Both the position numbers and the translations under genes were made by a program. The notes under the pieces were generated by a model. It ran no database searches. It was given only the letters and a program-made list of their open reading frames with translations, and was not told the origin of the DNA. A DNA stretch of 64,000 nucleotides from Sycobia sp. Sy_11 (lineage: Eukaryota; Arthropoda; Insecta; Hymenoptera; Epichrysomallidae): positions 752,501 through 816,500 of the forward strand of contig JACCIC010000124.1 of assembly GCA_018907035.1 (NCBI GenBank), read 5' to 3'. Shown here in pieces: positions 21,478 to 31,877 of the stretch (the stretch's first letter is position 1; each line of letters begins with the position of its first letter).

Positions 21478-22660
21478 TCAGGTATGTGAATAAGTCTTTC
21501 CCGTTTTTTTTTCAAATTTTGAGCCTTTATTGTGAAAAAATGGTTACAAATGAATTATTGAAAGTATTGGCCATCGCTAGCTACAACTTTTTCCCATCTT
21601 TCTGGCAACATACGAATCCCGTTGCGAAAAAATTCGACCGGTTTGGCCTCTATCCAGTCATCCACCCATTTTTTGGCTTCCTCGTAGGAATGGAAGTGCT
21701 GGTCAGCCAGGCCATGCGTCATCGATCTGAAGAGATGGTAATCAGACGGAGCAACGTCTGGACTATACGGCGGGTGGGGTAGGACATCCCATTTGAGCGT
21801 TTCTAAGTATGTTTTCACCGGCGGTACAACATGTGGGCGAGCATTGTCATGTTGCAAAATAACTTTATCGTGCCTGTCGGAATATTGTGGCCGTTTTTCT
21901 CGCAGTGCGCGGCTCAAACGCATCAATTGTCGTCGATAGACCTCGCCTGTGATCCTTTCATTCGGTTTCAGAAGCTCATAGTAAACCACACCTAGCTGGT
22001 CCCACCATATACAGAGCATGAGCTTGGCGCCATGAACATTTGGCTTGGCCGTCGATGATGATGCATGGACGGGTAGTCCCCATGATTTTCTTCGCTTCGG
22101 ATTATCGTAACGTATCCACTTTTCATCGCCAGTCACGATACGATGCAGTAAACCCTTTCTTTTATGTCGCTGAAGCAGCTGTTCGCAAGTGAAAAAACGC
22201 CGTTCGACGTCTCTCAGCTTCAGTTCGTACGGCACCCAATTTCCTTGCTTTTGGATCATTCCCATGGCTTTCAAACGCTTGGAAATGGTTGTTCGGTCAA
22301 TTCCCAATGCTTCATCAAGTTCTTCTTGCGTTTGACAAGAATCTTCATCAAGCAAAGTCGCCAATTCTCGATCTTCAACGATTTGCGGCCGCCCGGAACG
22401 CTCCTTGTCTTCCACGTCGAAATCACCGCTTTTGAAGCGTCGAAACCATCCGCGAACACTTGAATCATCGACACAACCTTCTCCATAAGCCTCCTGAAGC
22501 AATCGATGCGTCTCGGCAGCAGATTTCTTCAAATTGAACCAATAAAGTGAAACTTCCCGCAAATGACGTCGACTCGGCTCAAATTTCGACATTTTCACGA
22601 TATCAAAAATTTATGATGCGAAAAAATTTTAACTAATGTGTTAGTATGGAATTGTTGACA
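21478..22660 (-). mobile_element. mariner (mauritiana-like) carrying an intact transposase
   Basis: The left terminus probably starts TCAGGTATGTGAATAAGTCT after a TA, which resembles mauritiana-type mariner ends. The right terminus, near 22640-22660, shows only a weak match (CCATACTAACACATTAGT read inwards), so the end there is approximate. It lies between the gag and leader sections of the Gypsy element and is likely a later insertion. Confidence 0.8.
21555..22598 (-). CDS. mariner transposase, full length and undamaged
   Basis: A 347-codon frame without interruption, the family length (about 345). The protein binds the element ends, cleaves them and reinserts at TA. Two helix-turn-helix regions are expected in residues 20-55 and 85-112. 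The linker motif WVPYEL is at 121-126. The catalytic triad is complete: D158 in VTGDEKW, D251 in LQHDNARPH and D286 in SPDVAPSDYHLF, 34 residues between the last two. The C-terminus keeps LPERWEKVVASDGQYF. It belongs near the mauritiana subfamily. The ATG at 22598 gives MKMSKFEP; the ATG two codons later is also possible. Activity depends on the ends, which I could not pair convincingly. Confidence 0.95.
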   Translation of the reverse strand: MKMSKFEPSRRHLREVSLYWFNLKKSAAETHRLLQEAYGEGCVDDSSVRGWFRRFKSGDFDVEDKERSGRPQIVEDRELATLLDEDSCQTQEELDEALGIDRTTISKRLKAMGMIQKQGNWVPYELKLRDVERRFFTCEQLLQRHKRKGLLHRIVTGDEKWIRYDNPKRRKSWGLPVHASSSTAKPNVHGAKLMLCIWWDQLGVVYYELLKPNERITGEVYRRQLMRLSRALREKRPQYSDRHDKVILQHDNARPHVVPPVKTYLETLKWDVLPHPPYSPDVAPSDYHLFRSMTHGLADQHFHSYEEAKKWVDDWIEAKPVEFFRNGIRMLPERWEKVVASDGQYFQ

Positions 22661-24680
22661 TATGAATGTCCTGTTGTTATTTAGCTTCTATTATTTATTT
22701 ATTATATCCTTAATTTATAATTTACACTTAGTTACTCTAATATACACATCTTCAGTTCGACTATTTGTCTGTATAGTACATCATTGCATGTGCTACAAGA
22801 GAAAAAAGAAAAATTTTGTAAAGAAAAATTATTATTATTTTTTCTATTAATTATTTTATTAATTATCTTTATATATGGTTATTTAATTTATCATGTCAAT
22901 TATCTCACCAAAATGCTAGTATTTATAAGTAAATAATTGGATTGTCAAATAATCAATTATTCGAGGTCTTTAGTTGTTATTATTCTTTTATATCATAATC
23001 TCTTATATGATTCATTTACTTTCACCATAACAGTATCTTAGTTGGTGAAATTATTATTGTATTTGGATTTATTTTAGTTATGTGTTGTATTCGTGGCTGT
23101 TTGTTTTACTTCTGTTAGTTTTATTATTATCTTTTGTTATTTATATCAGATTTGGAAAGAAAAATAGAAATTCCAGATTTTAAGAATATTTTTCATTCTT
23201 GTATATTTAATAGTTTTCTAAATTTTCAATATTACTGCATCTTGATTTTTCTCTCTCTGCTTTCAAAAACAGCCTTTAAATACTTGAATGATGTTCGTTG
23301 TTGTTATTATTATTGTTACTCGTTTACAAATTTGCATAATGATTTATGTTTTGTAGCCTCTTCTGTTATTCGTTGCTTATTAACAAGGTTATATGTGTCA
23401 AAGTATCCTGTAAATGAACAATAAACTGGCTGAGTACGCTTTTTCGACCAGTGGTTTGTCTTACCAATGTTTATTTCTAAAAATTGCTCATTTTTAGTAA
23501 ACTTCTTGAAACGAATTTCTAATACTGTGGCGGTACTATGCAGCCTTCAGAATTTTAAGTGAAGTGAAAGTTGCAATTTCTTCCACTGGTTTTGGTACTT
23601 TTAATTTTTCCTTTATATAGCCTGTATAGTGCATATATAGGTGAGGGCTATTTCCCTACTGATATACATTATGATACATCCTTGTGTATATAACTCTTTA
23701 TAAAAAAAATGCGTATGTTTCTCAATACTGTTCTTCACTGCTAAAGTGAGTATCTGAAGTAAAAGGGAGAATGCGTATAAAATTATTAAGTGACGTCGGC
23801 TCCCAAAAAATTTTTATGTTATTTTATGCAAATTTTTCAGTTATTACACAGACCTTCTGAATTTTTATTCCCTGTTTCCTATTATTTTTCCTGATTGGGT
23901 ACCTTCTTGCTTCGAATAATTCCTCTTCCTTCTGTGATAAAGGGACTTCATAATTTCTCATTAGTGTTATAAATCAGGGGATATGATACTAAGGGAATGT
24001 AATTTAAAAATATCTATTGTGGACATTAGAGACATGAACAGCAGGGAGAACAACGATAGCTAATATTTCATTAATTTTAATTCATATATTCAATCAATAA
24101 CAATAATAACTTTCAGTACATACATAGGTGCAAGTTTTATATGTTATGTATGACTATAAATAGATGGTTGTGATAAAGCGTATATTATATTAAGGATATA
24201 TATGAAAATATGAAGAAGATGTAAGCGATAGAAACCATATAAATGATGTAATTAATAATAGTAAGTAGATTTAGTATAAATTATTCTGCTCATGTTTATG
24301 GCATATATCTATACTACATTAACGTTCACGGATACATTCCATACTAAACACATATTAAATAGAGAAGGTCAACGAAGTTCATGATATTTCTCGAAACTCA
24401 TTACGAGTCAAATGAATTTTTCAGATACCATATTAGAATATGAAATTACTACTCTCTCTGTTAATGTGTAATATGCAAAGACGCCTTGCCTTCTATATAA
24501 GCACTTGTCATTTACTTGCTATTTCTTATATATCTATCACCATTTACTACTTACGTTTAAATTACAATAATTACAATAAAAGATTGGGTAAATGGAGAAA
24601 AAACCAATTTGGGACGCGGGAGGCTGTGAGAAAAAATTTTTATATTATTTGCCGACTTGCTTTTTATTATCTTTAGCTGT
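22661..24680. other. AT-rich region inside the Gypsy span, no gene
   Basis: About 2 kb of strongly AT-rich sequence with only short frames that resemble nothing. It is most simply explained as an insertion into, or decay of, the Gypsy leader and gag capsid region. I see no terminal repeats at its edges. Confidence 0.5.
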
Positions 24681-24993
24681 CCGCTGAAGCCACTGCGCAT
24701 TCCTATACGCACAAGCAAGATGGCCGCTACGGCTTGCTTCTCCCTTTGTCTCGCTTGATCGACTCCGATTTTTACACGAATACGATGCTACGTACAATTT
24801 TACCACATGATGCGGACTTTTACATTTACACCGTTTTTATTAATTACGTTACGCGTGTTTCTTTCGGTAGGCGGAAGCTAACTTACGTTTCACGAAATAT
24901 GCGAAAAGTAAAAAAAACTATTCATTTAGCTCTACTAACGCTACGCTTGTGTAGTGTTTCGACGTCGCGGGCCCCACTTTATTGAGCACCATT
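24681..24993 (-). promoter_or_regulatory. Gypsy primer-binding site and leader
   Basis: Immediately after the 5' LTR the minus strand reads AATGGTGCTCAATAAAGTGG. A TGG two bases from the LTR is what annealing of a tRNA ending in CCA requires; I cannot name the tRNA. The following 300 bp have balanced composition like a retroelement leader, in contrast with the AT-rich DNA to the left. Confidence 0.6.
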
Positions 24994-25831
24994 TGTAACC
25001 TATAAACATTACCTGGTTACGTATCATTCGATACGTAGTCGTATCTCGTCCTTCCTCTGTAGTAACACTCGTAGTAGTTGTGGCTAAGCTAAGGGGAAGG
25101 GGACGTGAAAGTAAAAGTATAAAAACGTATCGTTCGACAATAATCGCAAGACTTTATTTACGCGACTAACACATTAAATGTTTACACAATTATTCACGAT
25201 AACTCACCGCGAGCAGATTAAGCAACATCGCTATATGTACACAAGGTATGAGGAGATATACGCGCACGCGGGGGACGGGAAAGGAGAACGCGGAGGAATC
25301 ACGTGGTGACATAAAACATGAGCGCACTATGTGATGGCACCGATAGTAACGGGCACAAACATATATTCGACATCAACATATTCACGCTACTTGACCCAAG
25401 CTGACGAAGATGCTGTCGCCGGCATCTTCTCGCTTGTTGCTGGCTCGCGCGGCTTGTGCAGTGTCTCCTTGCTGACGCGTGCTGTACACGCGTCCGCTGG
25501 TGGACGAGCGGTGGTAGTGTCAGGGTACACGTAGATGGTAGTAGCGGAGAGAGTTTAGAACGCCCTGGGCGTGATAGTTAGCTGCTGGACGGCCTCACTC
25601 GGGACGGGGCTGATAGCTTGGTAGAGTGGCTGCGGTGCTATAGTAAGTCACAACTACTCTGTCCGACGGCTGGATAGCGAAGAAGGAATTCTCACTTGAC
25701 CACTCGTGTTCGCATCGTTCCCAGCGCGCTGCGCGCACTCTTTTGGTACATAATGTAACTCGTTCGCAAATACGTGTGCACACATTTGGTTTTTGAATAT
25801 AACTACGGAACCGGCAGTTTGTACGGTTACA
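24994..25831 (-). repeat. Gypsy 5' LTR, complete, 838 bp
   Basis: Bounded by TGTAACC at 24994 and GGTTACA ending at 25831, a perfect short inverted terminal pair of the TG...CA type. Read on the minus strand it has a polyadenylation signal AATAAAG near 25160 and the primer-binding site follows its end. Its first 554 bp (minus strand) match the 3' LTR remnant at 14316-14868. It would carry promoter and polyadenylation signals for the element. Confidence 0.82.
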
Positions 25832-25956
25832 ATATATGTATATATATATATACATATATATATATATTTGCTTTGTTATACATAAACATTCCCGGCCGCA
25901 CCTAGCTTTCGCTTTATTGGCCATATATATCATACTTCATATCATATCATATCATA
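25832..25956. repeat. (TA)n and ATATC short repeats
   Basis: TA-rich run at 25832-25868, then about four ATATC units at 25940-25957 directly before a Helitron 5' end. Similar ATATC words flank the other Helitron 5' ends at 31735 and 34976. Confidence 0.7.
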
Positions 25957-26410
25957 TCATACTAATTTATGAAAATAAAGCATGTTTTTGTTTGTACACG
26001 ATAACCGAAAAAACTACTGAACCGATTGTTCTGAAATTTGGCATATAGATTCTATATTATCTTGGGAAGAACATAGGCTATTTTTTGTTATTGAAAATCA
26101 TTTTACTTTCATCAATCAATTTAGTCAATGGTTTTCATGATCAGTTCCACCAGCGGCCACTGGCTGGCGTCTTGAATCACGAACATCAACTCAAAGTAGT
26201 CCGCTTAAAGTATTAATACCAGGCCAACTCAAACGAATATTCATATTCAACTTTGGGATTCGTATCCTAAAGAAGGTGTGATGTTAGTCAGTATAACCCT
26301 TTTTGTTCTTCAGATTAATCTGACACTACAATCACACTTTATGAATATCTTTTGATTTTTGTAAATTTTATTTCCTCTTACGTGAAAAAATCTATCTCAC
26401 TCTCTCTCTC

Positions 26411-26447
<37 letters not shown>

Positions 26448-26765
26448 GTGTGTTTTTCTTTCTTCTTCTCTGATAAAATGGTTCGGTATGCCAAATCATA
26501 CTGAATATAGTTTGTAACAACAAATTATATTTTTGTTTTTATACATTCTATTAACTTCAGAATTATGACAATTTACTATGTTTTTTAGTTCGAACAAAAG
26601 AAATGATGGCAAAATAGGGTTATTTACCAACAAACTCGAAGCTGTGTATATGTAAATAAAATATATCGTCACTTCTGCATAAAATGGGAATATCTGTATC
26701 CGCTTAGAAAACATGCTATTCGCCATGCCATTTTGCTTGAATTTCAGTTGGCATCACTACGAAAA
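25957..26765 (+). mobile_element. Helitron 5' end and partial body
   Basis: Starts TCATACTAATTTATG..., with the 5' TC that Helitrons require. It then shows ACTACTGAACCGATTGTTCT and GAACATAGGCTATTTTTTG, wording I recognise from the 5' ends of many insect Helitrons. The first 390 bp recur in reverse orientation at 34480-34976. A block near 26665-26755 (GTCACTTCTGCATAAAATGG and GCTTGAATTTCAGTTGGCAT) recurs at 31437-31530. A (TC)n array interrupts it at 26398-26448. No RepHel gene, no 3' hairpin: non-autonomous or truncated. Confidence 0.72.
26398..26448 (+). repeat. (TC)n microsatellite
   Basis: Almost pure TC array with one interruption, inside the Helitron-like sequence. Confidence 0.9.
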
Positions 26766-26924
26766 TATTCACGGTATTTAATTGAAAAAACGAAAATATA
26801 CGAAATATGTAATATCTATTGTATGTATATTGTATTATATTATACATATTATATATACACATTTTAAATACGGTTGCTCCTGATAAATATTTACTTATCG
26901 TTATTATAAAAAACGATTTCTATA

Positions 26925-27460
26925 GGCACATGTGTGTTCGGATGATAGAATACGATGTGCAGGTGTCTCTGGGCGAATTCTACTGGGAATATTGTATTTA
27001 GTTGATAGAAAACGACGTCCAGGTTTGAGAAAATCCGCTTCTATGGAATGATTCGTGTTGGGACGGTAAAATACGATATCTAGATCCTTCCAAACTACTT
27101 CTTTCCAAAGACTTCTACGGGGAGTTTTGTGTTTAGTCGTTAGGAAGTGATGATAGCTTTCTCGGGACGACTTCTACGGGGACTATCGTGTTTAGTTGGT
27201 AGGAGACGATGTTTAGGTATGTTGGGTCAACTTCTATGGGGAGTTTTGTGTTCGGATGATAGAATGCGATTTCCAAATGATTTGGAACGACTTCCAGGGG
27301 GAGTGTCATATATAGTTGGTGGGAAAGTACGACTCCTATGAAGAGATTCGTATTCTATCATTCGAACATGCACACTCCGAGTAAGAATCGTCCCGAGACA
27401 TATTCTATCGCCCGAAGATGATATTCTCCGTACTCTCGAGACACTTGGACATCTTTTTCT
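26925..27460 (+). repeat. 60-bp satellite array with an inverted tail
   Basis: The motif CTTCTACGGGGAGTTTTGTG (or close variants) begins at about 26979, 27038, 27112, 27171, 27231 and 27291, the last four exactly 60 bp apart. Between copies there is a GATGATAGAATGCGAT-like half. From about 27345 the motif appears reverse-complemented (ATTCTATCATTCGAACATG at 27353), so the array switches orientation. A solitary forward plus inverted pair lies at 12785-12905. The 60-bp period keeps a reading frame, but no protein is suggested. Confidence 0.82.
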
Positions 27461-27589
27461 ACCACTCGAACTCGAAAGTACAATTTTTCTCATAGAAGTT
27501 TTATGTAATGCGTGTGTATGTGTGTTTTTTTTATTAGGCGTAGGCAGAGCAAGCTTTGTATAAGTGGCCTCTCGAAACCAGCATCCAGC

Positions 27590-28250
27590 CGGAACTATCA
27601 GATAATAATACTTCGGCGGGGCCGTTAGTTAGCTTATATGGCTACTCTTTCTATGGCATTATCCTACGTCCCGCATCCGCACAAGTGATCAGGGGTTCGG
27701 TGTTCGTCCTCTGCAACGTAAAATAGAATCAGCTAGCCTAATTCATCCTGGGCCATTCGCCTAATTCTATTGGCATTTCTAAGTTTGGTCATCACCTCTC
27801 TTGCGAAACTGGCTACTGCCTTCCAGTTTTCAGAAGATTCCAGCATTATTGATAGGATGCTCTCTGGTCTTATTGGCTTATTGATGGTGTTCCTTAAGTG
27901 CTCACGTTATGTTCTAAAACGAGGGCAGCTCACTAATATGTGCTCGCCATCCTCAACCCATGTCGGACAGATGGGGCAGAAATCATTATTATCCAAGTGA
28001 AAACGTTGGAAATAGAACCTAAAACAATCATGTCCAGTCAGCAACTGGGTTAGGAGGAAATCTAGTTCCCCGTGTTTCCTGTTGATCCATCTTTGTAAGT
28101 CTGGAAGGATACGATAAGTCCATCGGCCTTTGTTAGAATCGTTCCATAGTTTTTGCTATATTTCTATAGAACGACGACGTTCCACGTTTTTAGCACCTTG
28201 TAAAGAATCCACTGCGGCCTTACATATGTTGTGCAGCCTTTGAGTTTTCC
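27590..28250 (-). pseudogene. LINE ORF2 C-terminal domain and 3' UTR
   Basis: After the deletion the minus strand reads GRWTYRILPDLQRWINRKHG, then LTQLLTGHDCFRFYFQRF and CPICPTWVEDGEHILVSCPRF. This is the region downstream of RT, with the CCHC-type finger typical of R1-like LINEs. The frame has stops near 28160 and 27985 and runs out at about 27735. The rest, to 27535, is 3' UTR. Confidence 0.78.
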
Positions 28251-29560
28251 AGCAATCAGGAAAAATACCCTCAAGAAGACAAGTATTATATATTTTTAGA
28301 AATATAGATTGGTTCTTCCGTATCGCCAACATAACTGCAGCATTAGGGATACCATCGGGCCAGGGGCAGCATTGTCTCTAATCTTAGCGTAAGCATTATG
28401 TAGCTCCATTTCTGTTATAGGAGGTATTTCGTCCGAGTGTTGCGTGCGCAGTACAATCCCTTGGGTGTCGGTGGGAAAGAGAGCGGAAACAATCTTATCA
28501 ATCAATACCGTGCTAGTGGGTTGTATTGGTGCCCTACGCAATCGTGCCATGACTGTTTTGTATGGTCGTCCCCATAAGTCATTGTTGGCCTCTGCACACA
28601 GTTCAAGCCAGTATCGACGCTTGCTTGCCTTAATGGCCTTGACAAGCGCTCTTTGTACTTCTTTAAATAAACTATTAAACATATCACGATGGGTGCGGGC
28701 TCTTTCGGCAAGTCTACGTGCGCGATGACATTGCTTGCGCAATTCTGCAATTTCATTTGTCCACCATTAGACAGATTGAGGATGTTTAAATCTGCTCATA
28801 GTCCTAGTCATCGACGCATCACATGCTTCAGAGATATGCTTCATGAGTGCATTTGCCAGATGGCCTGGTGCACCATATTCTAAACGCTCTTCTGATATTA
28901 TAGTGGCGAAAACTTCACAGTCTAGCGATCTGATGTTCCATTTCCGCGTGGGCATCCACTCATTGCACTTGTTCTTTACTTTCTTCTCTGCTATCTCGTA
29001 CAAGATCGCCCTGTGATCACTGTGGGTGTAAAGGTCGCTTACTCCCCAATTAATGATCCGCTGAATCAAGTCATCACTGGCGAATGTTACATCAATGACT
29101 GATTGTTTATCACCCCTAATGAAAGTGGATTCAAATCTCTTATTAACTACGTGGAGTTGAAGAGAATTAAAGCCATCAAGCAGCATACTACCTCTGTTAT
29201 TTGTTGAAGCGCTTCCCCAGGCTGTGGACCACGCTCTAAAATCGCCAGCGATTAATAATGGTTTCTTGTCCATGGCTTCATCAACTAATTTAGCTACAAG
29301 GATTTCAAACTGCTTGTCCGTCAAGCTTGGAGGAGCATATACACTAAAGACGTATATTTCTTGTATTTTAGCCCAGGATATCAATTCGCTCCGATGACTC
29401 CTTAGTACCTGCCTATTTTGACCAATCCAGAGGGCAGCTCTATTGCTTGTGTCACTTATCCAGCGCTGTGGTCTGACCCTGTCACAATATGGTTCGGAGA
29501 TTACAGCAATGTCTATTCTTAGCTCTTTATTGTCTGTTTCAGCAGGTCATGAGCTGCTAC
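28251..29560 (-). pseudogene. LINE ORF2 endonuclease and N-terminal RT fragment
   Basis: The APE-like endonuclease, which nicks target DNA, is visible from NTNHCVAAHDLLKQ (29560) through IDIAVISEPYCD, YAPPSLTDKQ, LLIAGDFRAWS, SVIDVTFAS and YTHSDHRAILYE. The GDFRAWS motif has R where the family has a conserved asparagine. A one-base shift lies near 29523 and a stop near 28768. RT begins with ARRLAERART and reaches the GPDGIPN motif at 28350, where another single-base shift occurs. It breaks off after LEGIFPDCWKTQRL near 28250, before the catalytic YxDD. Confidence 0.84.
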
Positions 29561-29574
29561 GCAATGGTTGGTAT

Positions 29575-30960
29575 TCAGTTGGAGTATTCTGATGTTTTAT
29601 GTCTGTTTAAAAATTCCACAGCAATCGGGCACTTATAGCTGTATGCTGGATGGTTAATCTCCTTTTTTCCTTCACATTTACAGAGTAAACAGCAGGGCTC
29701 GTTTACACACAGCTTGGATAAATGGTCTTTTCCACCGCAGTGCCTGCAAAGTTTAGTTCTGTCAGGGCCCGAGCACACGGACGCTAAATGGCCAATCTGC
29801 CAACACCTGAAGCAGCGCTTTATTTCTGTTTTTTTGCGAACTCTGTAGCTGACACATCCGATGCGAACATGCCCTGCACGTAGTAACTCAGCTGCGTGGC
29901 TATATGGTACAGACACCACCGCCGTCTAAGTACCCCCATAATCTTGCCGCAAGGAACGAGCGATTAGTAGGTTAGTCTCCTTTAGCTCGAGGTGTGTTTT
30001 CAGAGCCTCTAATACTTCATCCTTTGAAGTGACCTCATCTACATCTTTAATCTCCAATGTAATAAGATTAGTCAGGACCGAAGTGTATGCGCTATGGCCA
30101 ACCTTAGTTTCAACAATGCGTGCCAACTCAGGTGCATCTTTGGTTGTCCGTTCCAGCTGAAGTACAAGGGCACCGCTTGCATTTCTGCGTATCCTGTTAA
30201 CCTCATTCTTCACATGAGATAACTCCGGGTCATTCTTTATTTGACGCAGTACCTCCGCGTATGTAACTCCTTCATTGGCCTTAATCAAAATGGAATTAGG
30301 CCTATTTCGTCCATTAAACCTGCGTGTACTAGATAATTCTTTATCTTTGCCTTTGGGCTTCTTACGCTTGATGGTCTGCCATTGATTTTCTTTGGCTTGA
30401 GACTTCCCTGTAGGTACTCCAACCGACTTTAGTGGTCTCCTTAAGCCCAATGATGGTTCTTTCGTCCTTTTGCCACCTATGGTTTTAGGAGTGGAATCCA
30501 TCGCTTCTGCTGCGCTTCGTTTGGTATCAGAGCGTAGACTCGGCGTAGTCTTAGTCACCACTTCATGAGTACCAGGACGTTGATACTGTAATAGATCATC
30601 CTCTGCCATACTGATGCATTTGTACTATACATTAATAGAACGAGCAAGATCCTTAATGGTCTTGTGCACGTTATGCCTATCTTTAACAAAGTCCAACAAT
30701 TGGCTGAACTTCTCACCAAGTCTCTCTAGATGATTGTTTCTGCGCGTGATGGAGATTTCTCGATCCGTCGTTTCTTGATCCATCATGACATCTCCTTTAA
30801 TACCCAGTGTACTATCTATGATTATGTTTGATTTGCCCTCCCCAGAATCCGAGGGACTACCACCGACCATAGAGGCTTGCACTTTGTCGGAATCGGTGAG
30901 GAGATTGACCGGTCTTGCCGGAGTTACTCCCTGGGGTATATCCTTGTTTATACCAAACAT
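29575..30960 (-). pseudogene. LINE ORF1 (nucleic-acid-binding, three zinc knuckles)
   Basis: A single frame of 462 codons from the ATG at 30960, interrupted only by two in-frame stops (30625-30627 and 29926-29928). The N-terminal third contains a charged, probably coiled-coil segment (RNNHLERLGEKFSQLLDFVK). The middle is basic with an RRM-like region (SILIKANEGVTYAEVLRQI, LITLEIKDVDEVTS). The C-terminus has CFRCWQIGHLASVC and CRHCGGKDHLSKLC, two perfect CX2CX4HX4C knuckles, plus a third CLLC-type cluster. It would coat the LINE RNA. Confidence 0.86.
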
Positions 30961-31133
30961 TAATCATAATTGGCCTTAAGTTCGGGAGGCCCTCCCTATT
31001 AGCTTTTTCTGTCCGCCCTGAGTATTTTAATTCCTCAGTTCCCTCTACAAATTGTAGCGAGCCATCCCCTATCCGCAACCTGGGGATGCGCGAGATGGGA
31101 GAAAGCAACAAAACTCCACACTGGCCATATTGG

Positions 31134-31137
<4 letters not shown>

Positions 31138-31163
<26 letters not shown>
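31138..31163 (+). repeat. (GT)n microsatellite
   Basis: Thirteen or so GT units at the 5' boundary of the LINE. Confidence 0.92.
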
Positions 31164-31164
<1 letters not shown>

Positions 31165-31166
<2 letters not shown>

Positions 31167-31379
31167 CTATATAAAATGGTCGGCAAAATATCAACTTTTT
31201 GAATTGGACGCTACATTGAATCAGCATTTTATACAGAAGCGACGATAAGTAAATTACGGTCAATTATTTATAGAAACATAGATTTTTATATAGAGATTAC
31301 TTTTTACTTAGATATTATTAAATTATTTATGAAATTTGTTAAATTATTATCTCGGGCGAAGCCGAGACGGGGGATGCTA

Positions 31380-31418
<39 letters not shown>

Positions 31419-31436
31419 TATATATATATATATATA
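31165..31436 (+). mobile_element. Helitron 3' end with terminal hairpin, followed by (TA)n
   Basis: The end reads CTCGGGCGAAGCCGAG (31351-31366), a hairpin with 5-bp stem CTCGG/CCGAG, then 10 nt, then CTAG at 31377-31380 and a T. This is the Helitron 3' signature: hairpin about ten bases before CTRR, insertion before T. A (TA)n array follows at 31381-31438. The body upstream is short and its start is not defined. It shares a CATTTTATACAGAAGCGACG block with nearby Helitron copies, but in the opposite orientation. Confidence 0.72.
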
Positions 31437-31735
31437 TAGTTAATGGTGCCAACTGAAATTGAAGCAAAAAACTGCTCTACGAAATAGTACAATTTTATAT
31501 AGAAGCGACCATATATAAATACATGATTATGGAATTTATGGTAAAGTAACTTCTACTTTTCCCTTATTTGAATTTTGTTCAATTTGAAAAAAAAATTATT
31601 TCCTATGTCCTTATAAAGATGATATAGAATATATACTTTGAAATTCACAGAAATCGGTTCAATAGCTTTTTTATTTGATCTGCACAAACGAAAAACACTT
31701 GGTCCTTAAGAATTAGTAAGATATAAGATGATATG
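31437..31735 (-). mobile_element. Helitron 5' end, internally shortened copy
   Basis: Read from 31735 downwards it starts with ATATC repeats and TTACTAATTCTTAAGGACC, then GCTATTGAACCGATTTCTGTG and a following ACATAGGAAATAA. These correspond to the 5' end described at 25957. About 200 bp in it reaches GTCGCTTCTATATAAAATTG and GCTTCAATTTCAGTTGGCAC, a block that lies 700 bp from the 5' end in the 25957 copy. So this copy has an internal deletion or the other an insertion. Confidence 0.65.
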
Positions 31736-31877
31736 ATATGATTTTGTCAATCGTAATTGTTCATTATAACTGAGAAAAGGAAAAAAATCCACAGAGAAAC
31801 TAAATATAACATAGCAAATTTATTTATTTATTAATTTAAGTTCATCTAAATAAATGAAATGTTTAAATTTTGTTAAT

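Larger units (their letters stand above)
14316..25831 (-). mobile_element. Ty3/Gypsy LTR retrotransposon, nested and decayed
   Basis: One element read on the minus strand: 5' LTR (25831-24994), primer-binding site, leader, invaded AT-rich section with a mariner, gag tail, RT-RNase H, integrase, long 3' coding extension, polypurine tract (14886-14869) and 3' LTR remnant (14868-14316). The two LTR copies align over about 553 bp in direct orientation and the pol genes lie between them in the correct order, which ties the parts together. Gag capsid and protease are missing and all frames are broken. The far end of the 3' LTR is gone, so a target duplication cannot be tested. Confidence 0.8.
27535..31130 (-). 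mobile_element. R1-like non-LTR retrotransposon (LINE), internally deleted
   Basis: Read on the minus strand: 5' UTR, ORF1 with three zinc knuckles, ORF2 with an APE-type endonuclease, the start of RT, then a deletion removing the RT core, and the C-terminal Cys/His domain and 3' UTR. Domain order, the CCHC ORF1 and the C-terminal EDGEHILVSCPRF region fit the R1/jockey group. It copies itself through target-primed reverse transcription when intact. Here both ORFs are broken, so it is a fossil. Confidence 0.85.

Noticed and set aside
22662..22850. Hydrophobic 62-codon frame as a small membrane protein.
   Set aside because: AT-rich DNA readily yields Phe/Leu/Ile/Tyr-rich frames; no conservation evidence.
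27147..27341. Frame with a 20-residue repeat across the satellite.
   Set aside because: A 60-bp repeat necessarily yields a 20-residue repeat; no start context, no family resemblance.
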